Shown here piece by piece: positions 55,858 through 63,940 of a DNA stretch of 64,000 nucleotides (its first letter is position 1; every line of letters begins with the position of its first letter). The position numbers and the translations under genes were made by a program. The stretch lies in the NCBI RefSeq assembly GCF_003722315.1, contig NZ_CP033580.1:1859001-1923000 (forward strand). Reading direction: 5' to 3'. Under the pieces are notes generated by a model. That model was not told the origin of the DNA. It saw only the letters and a list, made by a program, of their open reading frames with translations, and searched no databases. This stretch comes from Thermoanaerobacter ethanolicus JW 200. Its GTDB lineage: Bacteria; Bacillota; Thermoanaerobacteria; Thermoanaerobacterales; Thermoanaerobacteraceae.

Positions 55858-56231
55858 TTTTGCTCACCATCTTTTTTAGACAAATATCTGTTTTTTAGCA
55901 GTTTTAATCTCTCTATTGAAATATTCAAATTTGTCACAAAATCTTTATCATTAGTTAGAACTTTTATATTTTCTTTATTTATCTCTGTAAGATAAGTTAT
56001 ATTGTTGTTACTCACACCTATAAGAAAAAATTTGTCTCCTACCTTCACTATATATAAACCTTTATCTCTACCTAAAATAATATAGTCTATCACCTGTAAA
56101 TTAGTAGAGCGAGTATATCTTAAAGTACTTTGTCCTATAAATCGGGTTATATAGAAAGCCGCTCCAATTACTAAAAGGAAAGCAATTAAATACCATATCA
56201 ATTGAAAAACATATTCTGTGCCATTAGACAC
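55854..56231 (-). CDS. fliO: Flagellar assembly protein FliO
   Basis: FliO stabilises FliP during gate assembly. The 125-residue protein has one N-terminal membrane helix (about 9-29) and a small cytoplasmic domain ([30 protein letters not shown]) typical of FliO/FliZ. Sequence identity in this family is low, but position between cheY and fliP is decisive. The start is GTG 56231. It follows cheY by 10 bases. Confidence 0.9.
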   Translation of the reverse strand: MSNGTEYVFQLIWYLIAFLLVIGAAFYITRFIGQSTLRYTRSTNLQVIDYIILGRDKGLYIVKVGDKFFLIGVSNNNITYLTEINKENIKVLTNDKDFVTNLNISIERLKLLKNRYLSKKDGEQK

Positions 56232-56241
56232 TTTAAGCGCC

Positions 56242-56601
56242 TCACTTCAACAATTTTTTAATAGCTTCCACTACTCTATCAGGTTGGAAAGGCTTTACGA
56301 TAAAATCTTTTGCTCCTGCTTGAATTGCCTCGATAACCATAGCTTGTTGCCCCATAGCAGAGCACATTATTATTTTTGCATTGGGATCCTTTGCACGGAT
56401 TGCCTTTACTGCTTGTATTCCATCCATTTCCGGCATAGTAATATCCATAATAACCAGATCTGGATTTTCTTGAAAATATTTTTCTACTGCTACAGCACCA
56501 TTTTCGGCTTCTACTACACTCCCTAAATTGTTTTTTGAAATAATATCTTTAATCATCATCCTCATAAAAGCAGCATCGTCAACTATCATTATTTTGCTCA
56601 C
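56242..56601 (-). CDS. cheY: Chemotaxis response regulator CheY
   Basis: The diffusible switch signal. A 119-residue single receiver domain with the acid pair D8-D9, the phosphorylated D53 in IMDITMPEMDG, S81 in place of threonine at the switch position (MCSAMG), and K103 in IVKPF. The start is GTG 56601 with AGGAGG. It lies between fliY and fliO as in Bacillus. Serine at the switch position is common in CheY proteins of Firmicutes. It should bind the N-terminal tails of FliM and FliY. Confidence 0.97.
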   Translation of the reverse strand: MSKIMIVDDAAFMRMMIKDIISKNNLGSVVEAENGAVAVEKYFQENPDLVIMDITMPEMDGIQAVKAIRAKDPNAKIIMCSAMGQQAMVIEAIQAGAKDFIVKPFQPDRVVEAIKKLLK

Positions 56602-56620
56602 AAATGATTCCTCCTCATCT

Positions 56621-57748
56621 TTATTCTATATTGCTAATTCTTTTGCTTTGATGAACAATATCTATAATTCTAACCCCAAAATTCTCATCAATTACCACTA
56701 CTTCCCCTTTAGCTATGTACTTTCCATTTGCCAAAATATCTACTGGCTCACCTGCCAATTTATCCAATTCAATAATAGAACCTTCACTTAATTCTAAAAT
56801 ATCTTTTATAAGTTTTTTAGTCTTGCCTAATTCGACAGTAATAGTAAGAGGAACATCTAAAATTAAATCTAAATTTTCTTTATCTTTTTTACCTTTAGAA
56901 GAAGAATCTTCGTCAAAGCTTTGAAAAACTACAGGACTTACATTGACTTTCTGTTCTTTCTTGGTAACTTTCCCCCCTGGTGATATATTATTAGCTGTTT
57001 CGACAATCTTTTCATCATTTTCTATTATAACATTAGAACTCTCTTCTTGGAAAGTCACTTCTGATGGTTTTTCTTCATTTTTCGACAAAACACTTTGCAC
57101 TAGTTCCTTAGCAAAATCAAGAGGCAAAAGCTGCATAATTTCACTATCGATTATTTCTCCTACTTCCATTTTAAAGGCAATTTTTACTACATCGCCTTCC
57201 GGAAATGAAATATCTGTTGGCAAAGAGGCAGTAAAATCAACAACAAAAGCTTTAGGCGGTGAAATATTTATAGTTTTATTGAGAAGGGTAGAAAGGGAAG
57301 TAGCAGCAGAACCTATCATTTGGTTCATGGCTTCTCCTATTGCACTTAAATGCAGATCAGTAATTTCTCCATCTTCTACTTTTCCTTCTCCCCCCATCAT
57401 CAAATCTGTCATTTTAAGTACATCTTCTTTTTTTAAAATAAGAAGGTTATGACCTTTTAGTCCTTCCGTGTACTCTACTTCAACACCCACGTAAGGAATA
57501 TTAAATTCCTTTTTCAACTCTTCCCAAGATAATACTGAAACTTTTGGAGTAGTAATAGTAACTTTATTTCTCAATAAAGTATATAAAGTAGTGGCTGAAG
57601 TGCCAAAACTTATATTTCCAATTTCACCTAATATATCTTTTTCTTCTTCTGTTAATTCTTTTAAATTTGCAACTTGGTTTTCAGTAGATTCCTCCGTTAA
57701 TCCCTTTAATAGTGCATTTATTTCTTCTTGTGATAAAAAGTCATTCAC
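56621..57748 (-). CDS. fliY: Flagellar switch protein / CheY-P phosphatase FliY
   Basis: FliY joins a CheC-like phosphatase with a FliN-like C-ring domain. The 375 residues start MNDFLSQEEINALLKGL (a CheY-P-binding tail), then two CheC motifs (EKDILGEIGNISFGTSATTLYTLL and LHLSAIGEAMNQMIGSAATSLSTLL), and end with the SpoA/FliN domain (LDLILDVPLTITVELGKTKKLIKDILELSEGSII). The start is GTG 57748, nine bases after AAGGAG; the ATG at 57757 touches that site. It overlaps the fliM end by eight bases. Confidence 0.97.
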   Translation of the reverse strand: MNDFLSQEEINALLKGLTEESTENQVANLKELTEEEKDILGEIGNISFGTSATTLYTLLRNKVTITTPKVSVLSWEELKKEFNIPYVGVEVEYTEGLKGHNLLILKKEDVLKMTDLMMGGEGKVEDGEITDLHLSAIGEAMNQMIGSAATSLSTLLNKTINISPPKAFVVDFTASLPTDISFPEGDVVKIAFKMEVGEIIDSEIMQLLPLDFAKELVQSVLSKNEEKPSEVTFQEESSNVIIENDEKIVETANNISPGGKVTKKEQKVNVSPVVFQSFDEDSSSKGKKDKENLDLILDVPLTITVELGKTKKLIKDILELSEGSIIELDKLAGEPVDILANGKYIAKGEVVVIDENFGVRIIDIVHQSKRISNIE

Positions 57749-58739
57749 TTTCTTCATCTCCTTTGTAAATAACTTCTGTTATTCTTACACTGTATTTGTT
57801 ATTTTTGATGCCAGGTATACCTCTGAATTTGACTTTTTTATCGATTATTATGTCTACGGGCTCTTTGAAATGTTTATCTAACATAATTATATCTCCTATT
57901 TCAAGCTCCAAAAATTCTTTTACAGTAATGGTTGTAGAACCAAGTTGAGCAGTAAGGGGTATATAAGTTTTGCTTATTTTACTCTTTATAAGTTCCGGAT
58001 TTACCTTATCTTCTTTTTTCATGCTAGAAAACCAAAATTTCGTCGTTAATTTGGGTACAATAGGTTCTAATGTCAAATGAGGCATACAAAAATTCATTAT
58101 TCCTTCTGTTTCATTGATTTTTATAGATAAAGTACACAAAGCTACAGTCTCATTAGGAGATATTATTTGAGCAAACTGCGAATTAGTTTCCACTCTTATT
58201 AAAGAGGGATTAATATCTAATATATTACTCCACGGTTCCTTGAAAAGTGGAAGTATTTGTTTTACAATTTTAGTCAAAAGGCTAATCTCGATCTCAGTGT
58301 AATCCCTATCCAAAAGCTCGCCTTTTCCCATTCCCCCCAAAATTCTATCAAGTATTGCATAAGTAGTATTATTATTAAATTCCAAGAGAAAAGGGCCTTC
58401 TAAAGGAGCTGCATCAATAATAGCAATGAAAACTGGATTGTTTAAAGAATTACTAAACTCATAATAAGTCAGCTGGTCAACAGAGACCACTGTAACATTT
58501 ACTATTGTTCTCAAATATCCTGACAAAAAGGAAGTTAGAGACCTTGACAAATTTTCAAAAATCATTTGAAGAGTTCGCAGTTGTTCTTTTGAAAATTTAT
58601 TAGGCCTTCTAAAATCATAATTTCTTATCTTTTTACTTTTAGTTTCTTCTGCTTTTTCAATTTCTTGGACATCTAACCCACCTGAACTAAAAGCTTTTAA
58701 TAGTTCATCTATCTCGCTCTGCGATAATATTTCAGCCAA
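57741..58739 (-). CDS. fliM: Flagellar switch protein FliM
   Basis: The C-ring protein that binds CheY-P and drives switching. The 332 residues begin with the EILSQSEIDELLKAFSSG tail, then the middle domain with LEFNNNTTYAILDRILGGMGKG, and end with the SpoA domain (AQLGSTTITVKEFLELEIGDIIMLDKH). Length is normal. The start is TTG 58739 with GAGGGGGG. It lies between fliL and fliY. Confidence 0.97.
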   Translation of the reverse strand: MAEILSQSEIDELLKAFSSGGLDVQEIEKAEETKSKKIRNYDFRRPNKFSKEQLRTLQMIFENLSRSLTSFLSGYLRTIVNVTVVSVDQLTYYEFSNSLNNPVFIAIIDAAPLEGPFLLEFNNNTTYAILDRILGGMGKGELLDRDYTEIEISLLTKIVKQILPLFKEPWSNILDINPSLIRVETNSQFAQIISPNETVALCTLSIKINETEGIMNFCMPHLTLEPIVPKLTTKFWFSSMKKEDKVNPELIKSKISKTYIPLTAQLGSTTITVKEFLELEIGDIIMLDKHFKEPVDIIIDKKVKFRGIPGIKNNKYSVRITEVIYKGDEESE

Positions 58740-58754
58740 AAGCCCCCCTCCTCC

Positions 58755-59162
58755 CTATTGAACAATAAATTCATCAAAATATACATTTACAATTTTTCCT
58801 TCACCTATTATTTTATTTATCTCATTTTTTATATCGTTTTTTAACTTCTCCTGTCCTTCAGGCCCTTCCACATCTTGTTCTGTTTTTCCTCTTAAAATTT
58901 GGATTATCAAATCTCTAATCTGGGGATTCCTCTCTTCTAAGGTTTTTAAAATATTTTTATCTGCAACTTGCAACTCTATTGTTGCCTTGACAAATTTTCC
59001 GTCTCCCTTTAAATTAGTTATAAATTCTCCGCCAGGAGAGTAATTATAATAGGTGATTTCTTTAGGTTTGTTAGTAAATGCAAAATTATTAAAATATACG
59101 AAAGCAATACCAAACGATAAAACTGCCGCAACTACTGCTATAAGAATCGTCTTTGTATTCAT
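58755..59162 (-). CDS. fliL: Flagellar basal body-associated protein FliL
   Basis: FliL supports the stators and motor torque. The 135 residues have one N-terminal membrane helix (about 7-27) and an extracytoplasmic domain with FITNLKGDGKFVKATIELQV and the late GKIVNVYFDEFIVQ, the family signature. Its ATG overlaps the flbD stop by four bases. In many Clostridia motA and motB lie between flbD and fliL, but they are absent here. Confidence 0.93.
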   Translation of the reverse strand: MNTKTILIAVVAAVLSFGIAFVYFNNFAFTNKPKEITYYNYSPGGEFITNLKGDGKFVKATIELQVADKNILKTLEERNPQIRDLIIQILRGKTEQDVEGPEGQEKLKNDIKNEINKIIGEGKIVNVYFDEFIVQ

Positions 59163-59356
59163 TCTAACACCTCTTTAGTGAAAATTTTTTGCTTATATTC
59201 TATGACTCTTTGTATAATTTCCTCTGGCGTTTCTTTTACAACTATTTTTTTACCAGTGGTAAGGCTTATGACCGTATCTGGTGTTCTCTCTATGAATTCA
59301 ATTAACTCAGCGTTGACAATGAATTCTTCATTATTAAGACGGGTAACATAAATCAT
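59159..59356 (-). CDS. flbD: FlbD family flagellar protein
   Basis: A 65-residue protein of the Firmicutes FlbD type (different from the Caulobacter regulator of that name). It starts MIYVTRLNNEEFIVNAELIEFIERTPDTVISLTTGKKIVVKET, the complete family core. Its role is not known. The GGAGG site is strong. A 10-bp hairpin lies between flgE and this gene, and fliL overlaps its end. Confidence 0.92.
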   Translation of the reverse strand: MIYVTRLNNEEFIVNAELIEFIERTPDTVISLTTGKKIVVKETPEEIIQRVIEYKQKIFTKEVLE

Positions 59357-59373
59357 AATTTTCCTCCATTACA

Positions 59374-59398
59374 TCTGCTGGGCACAAAGCCCAGCAGA
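59374..59398 (-). repeat. 10-bp hairpin between flgE and flbD
   Basis: A perfect G/C-rich stem (59374-59383 with 59389-59398) with a five-base loop, seven bases after the flgE stop. No U-run follows. It is placed to protect the hook mRNA or reduce readthrough to flbD-fliL. Confidence 0.7.
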
Positions 59399-59404
59399 CT
59401 ATAA

Positions 59405-60658
59405 TTATCTCTTCATATTAACAAGGTCTTGCAATATTTCATCAGAGACAGTTATAACTTTCGCATTAGCTTGAAAACCTCTTTGAGTTACAATCATATC
59501 TGCAAATTCATTAGACAAATCTACATTAGACATCTCTAAGGTTCCAGGATTTATAGAGCCCCTTGTACCTGTACCAGCTGCTCCTATCATTGGTTCTCCT
59601 GAGTTTACTGTATTAATAAACATGGTATTTCCTATCTTCTCTAATCCCATGGGGTTTTGAAAATCTGCAATAGCAATTTGCCCAATTATCTGTCGGCGAC
59701 CATTGGAATATATACCTGATACAACTCCATATTTGTCTATGTTAATGCTCTCCAAAGAACCCGCTTCATTTCCATTTTTACTAAGTTCTCTCAAATCGGT
59801 CTCACTTGAGAACATAGTAAGTTTTGAAAGGTCAAGTGAAACAGGACCAATAGTTGCGTTTGTCATATTACTATCCATATTAAAAGTCAGGGTACCAGTT
59901 GCAATTCTATTTCCACTTTGATCTGGCGCAATTTTCCCCTCAGAATCAAAAGTAAGAGTACCTGTACCATCGATAGATGAAATTGCTGGATCAGAAGAGG
60001 ATACTTTCCAATCCCATGAATTTGCCCCTTTTCTAGTAAAAGTAATTGTAGCTACATGACTTCCTCCTTGAGAATCATATACAACGATATTATAGCTTAT
60101 ATCTGCATCTATTGCTGTTGAAGCATTTAGATTTCCTCCTATTTCTAATTGTGTAGTCGCTACCGGGTCTATGCTTGACCAATTTTTAAGGCTTATTGGC
60201 ACTAAATTTCCTGTATCAGTGTTTACTGTTTTCCCATCTGTTGACATCCAACCCAAAACTTTATATCCATCAGGTGTCACTAAATCTCCATTAGAGTCAA
60301 AGCTAAAGTTTCCTGCCCTTGTGTACAAATTTGCTCCTCCATTGGAGACAATGAAAAATCCATTTCCATCAATTGAAAGGTCTGTAGGATTATCTGTTCT
60401 TTGAGCACCGCCTCTTGTAAACAACGTATCAATTGAAGCTATAGCTACTCCCAGACCAATCTGTTGAGGATTAGTTCCACCGCCATTTCCTTGAGGCGCA
60501 GAAGCCCCTTTTATCGTCTGACTAAATATTTCTTTAAAAGTCATTCTGCTGGCTTTATATCCAACAGTGTTGACATTTGCTATGTTATTTCCTATTACAT
60601 CCATCCTTGCTTGATGAGCTTTCAACCCTGAAACTGCAGAATACATTGACCTTAACAT
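59405..60658 (-). CDS. flgE: Flagellar hook protein FlgE
   Basis: FlgE forms the hook. The 417 residues begin MLRSMYSAVSGLKAHQARM with GNNIANVNTVGYK (about 24-36), have the hook-specific middle, and end with LSNEFADMIVTQRGFQANAKVITVSDEILQDLVNMKR. The length separates it from the shorter rod protein FlgG. A strong GGGAGGAG site precedes the ATG. A folded RNA element lies in its leader. It follows a TIGR02530 gene. Confidence 0.95.
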   Translation of the reverse strand: MLRSMYSAVSGLKAHQARMDVIGNNIANVNTVGYKASRMTFKEIFSQTIKGASAPQGNGGGTNPQQIGLGVAIASIDTLFTRGGAQRTDNPTDLSIDGNGFFIVSNGGANLYTRAGNFSFDSNGDLVTPDGYKVLGWMSTDGKTVNTDTGNLVPISLKNWSSIDPVATTQLEIGGNLNASTAIDADISYNIVVYDSQGGSHVATITFTRKGANSWDWKVSSSDPAISSIDGTGTLTFDSEGKIAPDQSGNRIATGTLTFNMDSNMTNATIGPVSLDLSKLTMFSSETDLRELSKNGNEAGSLESINIDKYGVVSGIYSNGRRQIIGQIAIADFQNPMGLEKIGNTMFINTVNSGEPMIGAAGTGTRGSINPGTLEMSNVDLSNEFADMIVTQRGFQANAKVITVSDEILQDLVNMKR

Positions 60659-60679
60659 TTTTTCTCCTCCCTTTATTTT

Positions 60680-60757
60680 CGGTGCTGCTCGCTTTCTCTG
60701 TCAGTCAAAAGCGATAAGCCCCCTCGTTAAGGTCCGGCTTAAATTATTACAGCACCG
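60680..60757 (-). promoter_or_regulatory. Three-way-junction RNA element in the flgE leader
   Basis: A perfect 8-bp closing stem (60680-60687 with 60750-60757) holds two hairpins: 60690-60695 with 60708-60713 (6 bp) and 60715-60720 with 60736-60741 (6 bp, with an inner CCT/AGG at 60722-60724 and 60730-60732). The closing stem uses the last codons of the previous gene, and the structure ends 21 bases before the flgE ATG. Confidence 0.55.
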
Positions 60758-61107
60758 TCTATATTTGTAAAAACACTATCTTTTAACATTTCTCCATCCA
60801 TTGCCGTTATAACCGTCTTAGACTTTAAATTTACTACAAAGGCTTTGTTATCTATTATGATTAGAGAATCCTTTATTCCTTTTTGGTTAGCTTTGTTTAC
60901 TGCCTCCAAAAGCTTTTGATATTCTTTCTGCGTAATTTTAACATTTCTCATTTCCATCCTCATAAGTGAATGCTTTGAAAATTTTAGTTCATCAATTTTT
61001 TCATTTAAAACTTCTTTGAAGGCTGTAGAAGTCCCATTGTTACCTGCTACTCTCTGGGCTAAGTAATTGACATTTAGGTTTTGAGGGATTTTCACTATCT
61101 CAGACAT
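60739..61107 (-). CDS. TIGR02530 family flagellar protein
   Basis: A 122-residue protein of the flagellar operon family TIGR02530, found next to flgD and flgE in Firmicutes. Its core is FSKHSLMRMEMRNVKITQKEYQKLLEAVNKANQKGIKDSLIIIDNKAFVVNLKSKTVITAMD. There is no export signal. The function is unknown; the place between hook cap flgD and hook flgE suggests hook assembly. The GAGGTG site is good, and flgD is nine bases upstream. Confidence 0.9.
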   Translation of the reverse strand: MSEIVKIPQNLNVNYLAQRVAGNNGTSTAFKEVLNEKIDELKFSKHSLMRMEMRNVKITQKEYQKLLEAVNKANQKGIKDSLIIIDNKAFVVNLKSKTVITAMDGEMLKDSVFTNIDGAVII

Positions 61108-61116
61108 TTTATCACC

Positions 61117-61512
61117 TCATTCTGAAACAGCTGTCACAGCATCCACTGGCACATCTATGCCGTTCACTTGTAAAAAGTATTCTCCATTTTGCTTATAAAC
61201 AACATCTACTTTTCCTGTCACAGTTTGAGAATTCCCATTATTGTCAGTAATGGTAGCATATATATTTTTGCCTATCAAATTTATAGCTCTTACCGCATTA
61301 AAGCTACTATTCATGTTTTGCATTTGTTCTAACGTTGAAAACTGTGCCAATTGTGCAATAAATTCTCTATCATCCATTGGATTTAAAGGATCTTGATTTT
61401 TTAGCTGGGTGACTAAAAGTTTTAAAAAATCATCCTTTCCCAATTGGTCTTTTGATGTTGTTACTCTGTTAGTGTAAACAGTTGTAATATTGTAATTGGT
61501 ATTTATATCCAC
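61117..61512 (-). CDS. flgD: Flagellar hook-capping protein FlgD (short form)
   Basis: FlgD caps the growing hook. The N-terminal [43 protein letters not shown] core is complete, but the protein is only 131 residues; FlgD is usually 140-230 with tudor-like and FnIII-like domains. Only a single small C-terminal barrel ([26 protein letters not shown]-like) is present. This short form occurs in Firmicutes. The start is GTG 61512 with AGGAGGG. It lies between fliK and the TIGR02530 gene. Confidence 0.93.
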   Translation of the reverse strand: MDINTNYNITTVYTNRVTTSKDQLGKDDFLKLLVTQLKNQDPLNPMDDREFIAQLAQFSTLEQMQNMNSSFNAVRAINLIGKNIYATITDNNGNSQTVTGKVDVVYKQNGEYFLQVNGIDVPVDAVTAVSE

Positions 61513-61527
61513 AATATTCCCTCCTTT

Positions 61528-62883
61528 CTACGCTTTTACGTCAATATGGTCTTGTGAAATCTGATAATTTTGTTGTGGCAGATCTATCTCTTCTGTTTGT
61601 GGAAGTTCATAAACTAAGTAATTGACATATCCTTTTTGCATATTTTGCTGCTTTGATGCATCGTTAAAACCTTGCTGGCCATTGTATTGAGAAGTAAATT
61701 GCATATTTTTGTCTACTGTCACATTAAAACTATCTATTTTAATTCCTTTTAAATCTAACTGACTATTTAAAATTGCTAAATTAGATTCAATCTGATGTTT
61801 TAACTTCTCGCTGTCTGTTATTATGGTAGCGATGATGTTACCATCTATAGATTTAAGGTTAATTTGAAGTTTCCCTAAAAATTCTGGTTTTAATTGTATA
61901 CTAATAGTCGAAGAAACTTCATTTTTTGAAAGAATTACGTTGTTTATTATTTGGTCAAAAATTTGAATTTCAGGTTTTTGATGGAATTTAGAGTTTTGTT
62001 GTATTAATTGATTATCAAAGATTTTTGTGTCGTGTTTTAAAAATGCAAAGTCATTTTGTTGAAACGACTGATTTTGCTCAAAATCTCCGTCTTTCTTAAT
62101 TGCAAAGAATTCGTTATTTGAATTTGATGGTAAATTTTTTGATTTTGTACTGTTATCCTTACTGACTGTACTCAAAAGACGCTGTGAATTTAATTGAGTC
62201 AAATTCTCATCTTCTTCTTTAACTTGTGTCAAATTATTTTTTCCTTCTTTAGCATTAGAGGATTGTAAACGAGAAACGTACATATCTGATTCTTGTACTT
62301 TCGCAATTTCCCCATCAGGATTTTTATTTTTATAGAGACTTAAAATTTCTTCAAAATTGCCGGTTTTAATAGCGTTAGCTATTGTATCTGATTGCAATTT
62401 GATGCCGAAGTTTTTCTCTAAAAGTTGGCTAATTTTTTGAGAGATTTTGTCAATATCCAAATTTTTGCCTTGAAAAAAATTCTGCAGCAGTTGTCCCACT
62501 TCTTTTTGAAAAACTCTAACCAATTCCTGAGAGCCAACTGACTGTTGTTCGCCCTCCCTCATTTGTCCTGTTACGTTTAAAGTATTTATTAAGTATTGCA
62601 GCCAATTAAAAACATCTTTAATCAGCGTATCTTCTATATCAGCAAATTTTGCATCTTGACCTTCTTCGATGTTTTTATCTTTCTCGATTTTGGAGGACAG
62701 AGTTTCACCATTTTCTTTAACAGCTAACTGCAATTGTTGATTTAACACTTTTGAAAATTTAGGAGGACTATCTCCTTTGGTAGCTAAGTTTTTTTGTGAA
62801 TTTGTAGCTGCTTTGATTCCATCAGGTTTTACATTCACTACTGCAAATGGCAACAATTCAGTATCAAGTAGTATTCCACTCAA
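61528..62883 (-). CDS. fliK: Flagellar hook-length control protein FliK
   Basis: FliK measures hook length and triggers the export switch through FlhB. The 451 residues are mostly low-complexity and glutamine/asparagine rich, as expected, with a conserved C-terminal Flg_hook domain (VSSTISIQLKPEFLGKLQINLKSIDGNIIATIITDSEKLKHQIESNLAILNSQLDLKGIKI) at about 325-395. The start is TTG 62883 with GGAGGTG. It lies between motE and flgD. Confidence 0.93.
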   Translation of the reverse strand: MSGILLDTELLPFAVVNVKPDGIKAATNSQKNLATKGDSPPKFSKVLNQQLQLAVKENGETLSSKIEKDKNIEEGQDAKFADIEDTLIKDVFNWLQYLINTLNVTGQMREGEQQSVGSQELVRVFQKEVGQLLQNFFQGKNLDIDKISQKISQLLEKNFGIKLQSDTIANAIKTGNFEEILSLYKNKNPDGEIAKVQESDMYVSRLQSSNAKEGKNNLTQVKEEDENLTQLNSQRLLSTVSKDNSTKSKNLPSNSNNEFFAIKKDGDFEQNQSFQQNDFAFLKHDTKIFDNQLIQQNSKFHQKPEIQIFDQIINNVILSKNEVSSTISIQLKPEFLGKLQINLKSIDGNIIATIITDSEKLKHQIESNLAILNSQLDLKGIKIDSFNVTVDKNMQFTSQYNGQQGFNDASKQQNMQKGYVNYLVYELPQTEEIDLPQQNYQISQDHIDVKA

Positions 62884-62900
62884 TCCCTCTCACCTCCTTT

Positions 62901-63479
62901 CTAAGGAATCATTGTAGCATTTTTTAAAAGAATATTAGTTATTTTAGCTGCTTTATCTGCTTTTAATGACTCTAATATTTTTGATGCACTGTCTTTATTC
63001 ATGTAACTTAATATTTTTATTACATCTTCATCTGACATGTTGTTAAGAATTTGAGCTGCATTTTGAGGGTCCATGTTTTGATAATAAGTAGCTATATCTT
63101 TTAAACTAGCTTGCTTATTTTCTAACTGTTGTTTTAAAGTACTACTTTCATTCTGTATTTTCTCTAATTCTGCTTTTAAAGCATTAATCTGGTCATCTTT
63201 TTCTTTTAACTTAGCCTCATAGTCAGCAATTTGTTGTTCCTTTGCTTTTAATTCATTAGTAAGTTTTGCTATTTCTGCATTTTTGTCCTGGACTGATGGC
63301 TGAGAAATCAAGCCTTTTAAAATCGGAACTTTTGATAACTGTTTTGTTAGATAGGTTTGACTTCCCCCTATATTAAAGTAAATTATCGCAGCCATGCCCC
63401 CTATAATCACCAGCAAAAGTATTAAAAATATTAGCCTCGTTTTTGGCCGCTTTTTCACTTGTGTTTCTTCATTTTGCAT
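62901..63479 (-). CDS. motE: MotE family protein (MgtE N-terminal-like domain)
   Basis: A 192-residue membrane protein with one helix (about 14-35), a long coiled coil (about 60-130) and a C-terminal MgtE_N-like domain (MDPQNAAQILNNMSDEDVIKILSYMNKDSASKILESL). In Sinorhizobium MotE is a chaperone of the motility protein MotC; in Bacillus the homologue YlxF lies at the same place, between fliJ and fliK. A role in hook or motor assembly is inferred only. Confidence 0.87.
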   Translation of the reverse strand: MQNEETQVKKRPKTRLIFLILLLVIIGGMAAIIYFNIGGSQTYLTKQLSKVPILKGLISQPSVQDKNAEIAKLTNELKAKEQQIADYEAKLKEKDDQINALKAELEKIQNESSTLKQQLENKQASLKDIATYYQNMDPQNAAQILNNMSDEDVIKILSYMNKDSASKILESLKADKAAKITNILLKNATMIP

Positions 63480-63491
63480 ATGGTTATCCTC

Positions 63492-63935
63492 CTAATAGGA
63501 TTTAGCTACTCTAAAACTTATCTGCTCATCTATCACCTTATTTTGCTCTAAGTTCAATAGATATTGATATTCAGTGAATTGCTTTTCTCTTAAATTCTCC
63601 AATGCCTTTTTTTCTTTAGAAATCTTTAAAAGATTTTCTCTTACTAAGTCAGCATCTTTTTCTAATTTTTTTATAAGATTTCTCTTGTCTTCAATCATCT
63701 GTTGTATTTTTCTTACATAAGCATCAGACTCGGCTATTTTAAGAGCTGTAGTCCCTTTACTTATTTCATCTTTTCTCTCTTCTAAAACCTCATTGAGATG
63801 CTTAGTCAGATTATGTAATTTTTCTTTTTGTAAATTTATTTCTGCCATAATTTTAGACAATCTCTCTTTTTCTATCTTCTCTGACTGTTCTTTTAAATTT
63901 AATACCGGCTGCAAATTAAATTCAAATTTTTTCAT
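63492..63935 (-). CDS. fliJ: Flagellar export chaperone FliJ
   Basis: FliJ is a coiled-coil stalk protein of the export ATPase. It is 147 residues, almost all helical and charged (FEFNLQPVLNLKEQSEKIEKERLSKIMAEINLQKEKLHNL), without signal or membrane helix. ATG 63935 follows AAAAGGTGA; the GTG at 63944 overlaps this site. It is five bases downstream of the fliI stop. Identity in this family is low, so the call depends also on the fliI-fliJ-motE-fliK order. Confidence 0.9.
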   Translation of the reverse strand: MKKFEFNLQPVLNLKEQSEKIEKERLSKIMAEINLQKEKLHNLTKHLNEVLEERKDEISKGTTALKIAESDAYVRKIQQMIEDKRNLIKKLEKDADLVRENLLKISKEKKALENLREKQFTEYQYLLNLEQNKVIDEQISFRVAKSY

Positions 63936-63940
63936 GTTTA

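Noticed and set aside
55667-55870. 67-residue minus-strand frame in the fliP start
   Set aside because: It is an out-of-frame overlap with fliP, without its own ribosome site, and reads as an unrelated serine-rich sequence.
56943-57452. 169-residue plus-strand frame
   Set aside because: It lies wholly inside fliY on the other strand, has no ribosome site and gives a low-complexity serine-rich product. It is a shadow.
60680-60757. Cyclic di-GMP class I riboswitch before flgE
   Set aside because: The conserved GEMM core and GNRA loop are absent; only the general fold is kept as a finding.
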